Part shown: positions 60,836-64,000 of the stretch, piece by piece | How the letters are laid out: every line of letters starts with the position of its first letter | How positions within the stretch are numbered: the first letter of the stretch is position 1 | Origin: JAUZRW01 sp034437755 | GTDB taxonomy: Bacteria > Chloroflexota > Anaerolineae > Aggregatilineales > Phototrophicaceae | Reading direction: 5' to 3' | Assembly: GCA_034437755.1 (NCBI GenBank) | Contig: DAOTTV010000187.1 | Span: 7,304-71,303, forward strand | Length of the DNA: 64,000 nucleotides | Position numbers and translations under genes: made by a program | The notes under the pieces: generated by a model | Database searches by the model: none | The model's input: the letters and a program-made list of their open reading frames with translations, nothing else | What the model was told of the DNA's origin: nothing

Positions 60836-62562
60836 GTCAATATCGCCTCATCCTGCGGTGTAACAGTCAGCGTGCGTTCGTTGCGAAAGGTAACCATGCC
60901 GGGGCCTGCGCCTTTGATTGGCTTGACGTACTTACAGCGCGTCAGGATCACATCGACTTTCGCGTCGGTTTGTTTGGGGCTGTAATGAGCCGCGATTGAT
61001 GCCGCCGCTTCGATCAAATCATCGGGGATATGGCGACCATCATAGCGAATGACGACGTGTGCGCCGGGGACATCCCGCGCATGAAGCCAGAAGTCATCGC
61101 TATTGGCTTTACGAAACGTCACTTCTTCGTTCTGGCGGCTGTTGCGCCCGACCCAGATGATATACCCGTCTTTGTCCAGCTTCAGCGGGGCTGTGCGCCC
61201 ACCGCCGCCGATGCGCCGCATCTTCTTGTTCTTCTTGCCGATTGTGATACCTTTGTCCTGTAGCGCCTGTATCACATCGTCAATTTCGACCCAGTTCGAT
61301 GCCTGCTTGAGATCATTTTCAAGCTGGAGCATGTAATCGTATTCGTGTTGCGCGTCGGTGATCAGTTGCGGCACGGAGTCCTGTGCGCGTTTGGCGCGGT
61401 TGTACTTGTCGAAGTACTTCTGCGCGTTTTCTAAAGGAGTCAAATCAGGATTGAGGCTGATCGTCAGCGGGTCCTCGTCGGGATTATACTGCGCCACCAA
61501 TTCGACCTGATCGGGATCAATCGTATATTGATACGCGAGGATTAGCTCGCCACTTTGCTGTAAACGTTCGATCTCGCTTCGGTCGCGCAGACTCTCGCGC
61601 AGTGAGTGCAATTTCGACCGAAAGCGCGCCTTCCCTTCTTCGATGGCTTCCTGCACGGGTTTCTTAGCTTGATTGTAGGCTTCATCGCCCACTGCCGCGC
61701 CGTAATACTCGGTCATCGCGGTGCTGATCGTCGCCACTGCTTGCCAGTCCGGCGTATGCGTCAGCGGATACACGCTATAGGCGACCACGTCGCCTTCATC
61801 ATCCAGCCCGATGCCCGCCCGCCAATCACGCTTTTGCAGGGACGGCATGAGGTCTTGTATAGCTGTGTGGATCGCGCTTGCGTCGGCTGTCGCCACCCGT
61901 TGATCGAGATCACCACAAGCCCGATAGACGACTTCCCGTGCTAGCAAAGGGCTGAAGCCCAGCAATTTGCGCGGGACAACGCGGAAGGTCTTGTCTTTTT
62001 CGGGTTTATCGCTAGTATCGAGAATCGTCTGAATCTCATCGACCGTGACCTGATAAGGATCGTAGCGCCCTTCCAGCGGTGGCGGCATCTGATAGGCGTG
62101 GTTCGGCAAGCTGAGGCGGTAGCTGTTATCTTCTGGCCCGATGCGATGCACACAATCGAGTATCACGCCATCATGCACGAGCAAAAAATTCGCCCGTCGT
62201 CCCATCGGTTCAATCACAAGCCGTGACTCACCCCGCGCAGGATGTTCGACATCAATGAACAAAATACGCTCCCATGGCGGTTGGCTGACATGCGTCACCG
62301 TCCCGCCCTCGATGTAGCTCCGTAGCATCAAGTTCATCTGTGAGGGTCGATACACACCGCGCCGCAGTTTATCCGGCACGACCAGCACACGCGGTGCTTG
62401 TTTATCGGCACTGACGTAGAGATACCGGCGTTGACGATGCGCGTAAATCTCGAAGCCATAGCCGGTCGGATCAGTGGCGACGACATCCTGCACACGCCCG
62501 CCGATGAGCGTATCCATGAATTCATCGACCAGCGCGGCGATTGTAAAAGCATCTAAATACAT
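60832..62562 (-). CDS. rqcH: RqcH-like ribosome quality-control protein (NFACT family)
   Basis: A 576-residue NFACT protein: NFACT-N domain (about 1-190, MYLDAFTIAALVDEFMDTL and EPMGRRANFLLVHDGVI), helix-hairpin-helix region, a long coiled-coil (about 310-430) and NFACT-R (about 450-560) with IIWVGRNSRQNEEVTFR and FWLHARDVPGAHVVIR. RqcH binds 50S-peptidyl-tRNA complexes and recruits tRNA-Ala to add C-terminal alanine tails for degradation. The DR motif needed for tailing fits MGRRANFLLVHD-region sequence but I cannot confirm it. First gene of an rqcH-PPK2-Nudix operon. Confidence 0.88.
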   Translation of the reverse strand: MYLDAFTIAALVDEFMDTLIGGRVQDVVATDPTGYGFEIYAHRQRRYLYVSADKQAPRVLVVPDKLRRGVYRPSQMNLMLRSYIEGGTVTHVSQPPWERILFIDVEHPARGESRLVIEPMGRRANFLLVHDGVILDCVHRIGPEDNSYRLSLPNHAYQMPPPLEGRYDPYQVTVDEIQTILDTSDKPEKDKTFRVVPRKLLGFSPLLAREVVYRACGDLDQRVATADASAIHTAIQDLMPSLQKRDWRAGIGLDDEGDVVAYSVYPLTHTPDWQAVATISTAMTEYYGAAVGDEAYNQAKKPVQEAIEEGKARFRSKLHSLRESLRDRSEIERLQQSGELILAYQYTIDPDQVELVAQYNPDEDPLTISLNPDLTPLENAQKYFDKYNRAKRAQDSVPQLITDAQHEYDYMLQLENDLKQASNWVEIDDVIQALQDKGITIGKKNKKMRRIGGGGRTAPLKLDKDGYIIWVGRNSRQNEEVTFRKANSDDFWLHARDVPGAHVVIRYDGRHIPDDLIEAAASIAAHYSPKQTDAKVDVILTRCKYVKPIKGAGPGMVTFRNERTLTVTPQDEAILT

Positions 62563-62615
62563 TGATTTCTCTCTGGTAGGTTCAATCGCGAAAAGAGTAC
62601 AACTGCATGAGCCGT

Positions 62616-62739
62616 GTAACTACTCAGCCCTCACCCTAAATCCCTGTCCCGACCACCACTATGTGGCTAGGAGAGGGACTTCAACTGTGCTTGTCTTGAG
62701 GGCAGAAGCTGGCGTAAATCAATTGACCTGAGTAGTTAC
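62616..62739. mobile_element. MITE-like element with 12-bp terminal inverted repeats
   Basis: Perfect 12-bp inverted ends (GTAACTACTCAG at 62616-62627 and CTGAGTAGTTAC at 62728-62739) bound a 124-bp non-coding element. Inside, a CCCTCACCCTAAATCCCTG segment and a GGAGAGGGACTT segment can pair around a CCAC-TAT-GTGG hairpin. Pyrimidine-rich CCCTCACCC...GGAGAGGG segments of this type are recurrent dispersed repeats in many bacterial genomes. It lies in the 209-bp gap between an SH3b gene and rqcH. Only one copy is in this window. Confidence 0.5.
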
Positions 62740-62771
62740 CACATTTCTATAAAAGTTAAATTGGCTGAGTA

Positions 62772-63701
62772 CTAGCGGGTGATGGGCAGACTGCGCGTTG
62801 CGCCCTGCGTGATCGTGATGTATTGCCCGCTCACCCAGCCAGTTACGCCCGTGTTCAAGCGCACCTGATACCACGTCGTCGCTTGATTGCGCCCGATCAA
62901 CTCCAGGGTTTGCCACTGATAGACCACATCAATCGGCACATTCCACCACACAGTTGGCACGCGCCGCACGTTGAGCGCACCGGTGTTGACGTAGCCGAAG
63001 ACGTTCACGTTATAGCAGGGGTCTAAGCCGCACCCGCTGTTGGTGATCGGCACCGCGCTGATGTGACCGTCGGTGACGGTGATATAGGTGCTATTGACCC
63101 AGCCCGCTACCAGACCGGTGTTGATCTGATACCAGGTGTTATTGGCGTTGCGCCCGACGATGCTCAGCGTCTGATTGCGATAGATGACGCTCAGCGGCGC
63201 TTGCGAGAAATCCGCCGGATGCTGGCGCACGTTGAGCGCACCAGTGTTGACAAAGCCCGTCGCGGCTGAGATGCGCGGGGGCGGTGCCGGCGTTGGCGGG
63301 GGCGGTTGCGGGTTAGGATCAGGGAAGACGGGTGGCGGTGGCTGGGGTGCGCCGGGGCAAGGCCAGGATTCACAGCCGCGATCGGTAATCGGCGCGGTGG
63401 CGATGTCCCCCTGCGTGATCGTGATGTATTGCCCGTTCACCCAACCGCTAGCACCGGTAGCCAGGCGCACGTTATACCATGAGCTATCGGCATTACGCCC
63501 GATGACCTGCACCGGTGCGCCGTAATTGATGACGAACAACGGGCGATTGTCGAGATTGTTGGGCGTGCCGCGCACGTTGAGCGCGTTGGTGTTGACGAAG
63601 CCCGTAATCGTCGTCTGCGCGGTGCTGAGCATCACGGTGGCGCAGGCGATCAGCAGGACGAGCGCATAGCGCGTCGCGCGTGTAAATGGCATGAAACGCA
63701 T
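62772..63701 (-). CDS. Secreted protein with three SH3b modules
   Basis: A 309-residue exported protein from ATG 63701 with GGGGAG 8 nt upstream; the longer frame would add unsupported residues before the signal peptide. The signal peptide (about 1-28) is followed by three SH3b units, each starting FVNTxALNVR or YVNTGALNVR and ending near WVNGQYITITQG / WVNSTYITVTDG / WVSGQYITITQG. A Pro-rich linker (about 115-145) separates units 1 and 2. Such proteins usually sit at the cell wall and bind peptide or glycan ligands. No catalytic domain is present. Related in style to the DUF4397-SH3b protein at 30.7 kb. Confidence 0.82.
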   Translation of the reverse strand: MRFMPFTRATRYALVLLIACATVMLSTAQTTITGFVNTNALNVRGTPNNLDNRPLFVINYGAPVQVIGRNADSSWYNVRLATGASGWVNGQYITITQGDIATAPITDRGCESWPCPGAPQPPPPVFPDPNPQPPPPTPAPPPRISAATGFVNTGALNVRQHPADFSQAPLSVIYRNQTLSIVGRNANNTWYQINTGLVAGWVNSTYITVTDGHISAVPITNSGCGLDPCYNVNVFGYVNTGALNVRRVPTVWWNVPIDVVYQWQTLELIGRNQATTWYQVRLNTGVTGWVSGQYITITQGATRSLPITR

Positions 63702-63817
63702 GATGGAAACTCCCCGAAATATATTAGACGGTCTCACTATAGTAGACACACCCACCCCCGCTCATCGTTCCGTCGCCAACGTTCGGCTTCAATTAGAATA
63801 TGTGCCGCCTCTGCGGG

Positions 63818-64000
63818 CTATTCCGGAATGCCCAGATAAGCGCAGATGTGCGCGTAAGTGCCGGGCTTCTCCGCCTTCAAGACGGTGATCTGCTCATTGC
63901 TGAAATAAACGGTGATCGATTGTTGCGAGTTGTGGCGAATGCGCGTCGCCAGTTCTAAGTTCAAATAATCGCTCTCGCTATCGCGCTTGAGGATAACCCA
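63818..64000 (-). CDS. C-terminal end of an unknown protein (5' truncated)
   Basis: The minus strand is open from 64000 down to TAG 63820-63818 (60 residues), ending in KAEKPGTYAHICAYLGIPE. It is a natural-looking protein tail; the start lies beyond the window. No domain is recognised. It is separated by 116 bp from the SH3b gene, a gap in which I see no clear feature except the likely promoter region of that gene. Confidence 0.55.
   Translation of the reverse strand, partial: WVILKRDSESDYLNLELATRIRHNSQQSITVYFSNEQITVLKAEKPGTYAHICAYLGIPE

Noticed and set aside
1..64000. CRISPR arrays, tRNA or rRNA genes, insertion sequences, prophage
   Set aside because: No regular spacer-repeat array, no cloverleaf or rRNA-like segments in the gaps, and no transposase, integrase or capsid genes were found.

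Overview
The window is a gene-dense stretch of bacterial chromosome (about 60 genes, moderately GC-rich). I see no rRNA or tRNA gene, no insertion sequence, no phage and no CRISPR array. The best guess for the host is a member of the Chloroflexota (Anaerolineae-like). Supporting features are extracytoplasmic proteins with TNTPLP-type linkers, several secreted SH3b-repeat and DUF4397 proteins, a rodA/FHA cell-wall locus, and many GT-C, GT4 and O-antigen-ligase type envelope genes with no outer-membrane machinery. This assignment is inference from gene content, not from a marker phylogeny. LAYOUT. 1-5.9 kb: end of a proline-rich protein, an MFS transporter, a broken GT-C type membrane gene coupled to a GH-A glycosidase, a binding-protein-like gene and two small ORFs. 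5.9-10.7 kb: minus-strand operon for a C39-like protease with TPRs, MurJ, an MBL hydrolase and an alkaline-phosphatase-superfamily enzyme. 10.9-20.6 kb: a UPF0104 flippase-like protein, then a minus-strand block fhaA-fhaB-SDR-mtnP-rodA/ftsW-PBP. In the PBP every transpeptidase motif has been lost. This block is preceded by rpsF-ssb-rpsR and a parvulin foldase. 20.6-26.5 kb: exopolysaccharide genes (GT2, GT4, YfhO-like, O-antigen ligase). 26.6-33.3 kb: a secreted three-repeat protein, TatD, the GDP-rhamnose pair gmd-rmd and a large secreted DUF4397/SH3 protein. 33.3-37.5 kb: ahcY, an adenosine-kinase-like PfkB enzyme, an MmcQ/YjbR protein, a cupin and an ADP-ribosylglycohydrolase, with a small sulfotransferase-like remnant. 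37.6-50 kb: plus-strand CtpA protease, SecG, a peptide-binding protein, a cNMP-binding protein, alaS (with tyrS divergent), a baseplate-J-like membrane protein, ruvX, mltG and a lipoprotein. 50-56 kb: pyrimidine nucleoside phosphorylase, an isoprenylcysteine-methyltransferase-like protein, a DsbA-like protein, an isochorismatase-like hydrolase, and an orphan type II/IV secretion ATPase with a membrane partner. 56-64 kb: three glycosyltransferases (GT4, GT4, GT9), Nudix, PPK2, RqcH, a MITE-like repeat, an SH3b protein and a truncated final gene. HOW THE GENES WORK TOGETHER. Much of the window serves the envelope: lipid II flipping and polymerisation (murJ, rodA, mltG), FHA-type regulation, glycan assembly, and secreted SH3b proteins. 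A second theme is recycling of SAM by-products and nucleosides (mtnP, ahcY, PfkB kinase, pyrimidine phosphorylase). A third is translation and its quality control (alaS, tyrS, rpsF, rpsR, rqcH). The observations most worth following up are the catalytically empty PBP paired with an apparently active RodA/FtsW, the orphan secretion ATPase with altered Asp and His boxes, the triply damaged GT-C gene, and a 124-bp MITE-like element.
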